Made by a program: the position numbers and the translations under genes. The notes below the pieces were generated by a model. That model made no database searches. It worked only from the letters and a program-made list of their open reading frames with translations, and had not been told where the DNA came from. Positions 63,194-64,000 of a stretch of 64,000 nt of DNA are shown piece after piece. The stretch is from positions 62,001 through 126,000 of the forward strand of contig JANNBB010000013.1 in assembly GCA_031385005.1 (NCBI GenBank), in the 5' to 3' direction. Position 1 is the first letter of the stretch; every line of letters begins with the position of its first letter. This stretch comes from JADKIH01 sp031385005. GTDB taxonomy: Bacteria; Bacteroidota; Bacteroidia; AKYH767-A; 2013-40CM-41-45.

Positions 63194-64000
63194 ATGGTTT
63201 ACTTTAATCTGCAATCCCTTTTTCAAAAAAAGAATCTGAAAAATCTACTCCTAATAATTTTACTTTTCTTTTTAAGCTTGTCCAAAGCTTTTTCTCAAGG
63301 CTATGAGAAAACTTTATTATCGGGCTTCGGTTTCGCATTGTGCGAAACACCTGATCGTGGGTTTGCAATCTGTGGTTCGAATACAGCACATGCGCTTTTA
63401 ATTAAGACAGATAGTCTCGGTAATATGGTTTGGGACCAATCATTTGGGACCGGAACTGGTATGAATCCTGAATTTAGTGCATACGATCTGTTATTACTTG
63501 ATGATGGGGGATTTCTTCTTGCTGGTTTAGGAAAACCTTTTACTCCACATTATTTTGCCTACTTCATACGGACAGATTCAATGGGAAACGAATTGTGGCA
63601 TTCTGAAATACCGAGCGATGTAGAGCCATTCCTTGATAATTATTATGCATACCGAGTAAGAAGACTTTCATCAGGCGAATTCCTTGCAGCCGGTACAGTG
63701 CAATTTAACAGTGGTGCCGACAATAAAATCTGTCTGATAAAAATTGACACTACTGGCAATTTGGTGTGGCAAAAAAATATTGATCCGGGAGTGAATGAAT
63801 ACTTTGAGGACTTTATCATCAGTGATTCTGTTTTTGCAATCGTCTCAACGGGATCAAGCGGGGCAGGTGGTAATTATTCATATTTAACGATTACAGATAC
63901 CAGCGGAAACTTATTAAATAATTACCGCTATGGCAGCGGGCTAAATACTGAAAGCTTCACAGCGATCTGTGCCGATTCAGGTTCCGGTTATCACATTGCA
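63194..64000 (+). CDS. Secreted beta-propeller-like protein (partial, C-terminus outside window)
   Basis: 269 codons open to the window edge from the ATG at 63194. A signal peptide (hydrophobic LLLIILLFFLSLSKAFSQ) is followed by repeated blocks of the form GGFLLAG..IRTDSMGNELWH, KIDTTGNLVWQKN and LITDTSGNLL, spaced about 50-60 residues. These D-x-x-GN-x-W blocks are typical of propeller-like secreted proteins in Bacteroidota that often end in a T9SS tail. The tail cannot be seen here. Function unknown. Confidence 0.75.
   Translation, partial: MVYFNLQSLFQKKNLKNLLLIILLFFLSLSKAFSQGYEKTLLSGFGFALCETPDRGFAICGSNTAHALLIKTDSLGNMVWDQSFGTGTGMNPEFSAYDLLLLDDGGFLLAGLGKPFTPHYFAYFIRTDSMGNELWHSEIPSDVEPFLDNYYAYRVRRLSSGEFLAAGTVQFNSGADNKICLIKIDTTGNLVWQKNIDPGVNEYFEDFIISDSVFAIVSTGSSGAGGNYSYLTITDTSGNLLNNYRYGSGLNTESFTAICADSGSGYHIA

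Overview
The window is about 64 kb of AT-rich chromosome from a member of the Bacteroidota, most likely a free-living Chitinophagales/Sphingobacteriia-like lineage; I cannot place it more finely. The evidence is: type A and type B type IX secretion (T9SS) sorting domains, SprB-type repeats, Bacteroidetes-restricted families (DUF4175, HU-CCDC81/SPOR, DUF6427-like), a Bacteroidetes type II-C Cas9, and a recurring promoter grammar TTG-N18..20-TAnnTTTG instead of a sigma-70 one. Most of the window is ordinary core genome, with one defence island and several surface-protein loci.

Layout: 1-4435 (minus strand) is the fatty-acid/ribosomal block DUF177-rpmF-plsX-fabH, then accB-accC with its own promoter. 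4506-9991 holds plsC, a bacilliredoxin, a minimal T9SS CTD protein, two orphan response regulators, tadA, a TM2/DUF2752 pair and an outer-membrane barrel. 10064-17573 carries aspS, a dipeptide epimerase, a self-contained 22-residue Lys/Ala peptide gene, a PAS histidine kinase, methylmalonyl-CoA epimerase, a HAD phosphatase and an SdiA-regulated-like lipoprotein. 17700-25778 is an AAA/DUF4143 ATPase followed by a complete type II-C CRISPR-Cas locus: leader, 18-repeat array on +, convergent cas9-cas1-cas2 on -, and a divergent tracrRNA upstream of cas9. 26069-38007 is housekeeping (tRNA-CAU, rpoN, HU/SPOR protein, yceI-pirin-marR, trpS, pccB, purD, ybeY). 38145-39795 has a barrel-like protein and a REP-like palindromic repeat cluster. 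39796-53818 holds an RsbW-like kinase/DUF4175 pair, T9SS proteins, a GT39-like enzyme, a methyltransferase and a dihaem peroxidase operon. 54014-61711 is a 2.5-kilo-residue SprB-repeat surface protein; an AT-hook mini-protein and a truncated secreted protein close the window.

The most interesting observation concerns the CRISPR locus. Each 47-bp repeat contains a match to the Bacteroidetes housekeeping promoter (TTG, 18 bp, TATCTTTG) pointing into the adjacent spacer. The tracrRNA has a promoter of the same architecture and the same 18-bp spacing, placed so that transcription would begin at the anti-repeat. The sequence therefore suggests that every spacer may be transcribed from its own repeat, as known for Neisseria type II-C but with Bacteroidetes promoter signals. 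Other leads are the stand-alone 22-residue Lys/Ala peptide transcription unit, overlapping palindromes on the yceI-pirin-marR promoter, and a 39-bp perfect inverted pair in the REP-like cluster.
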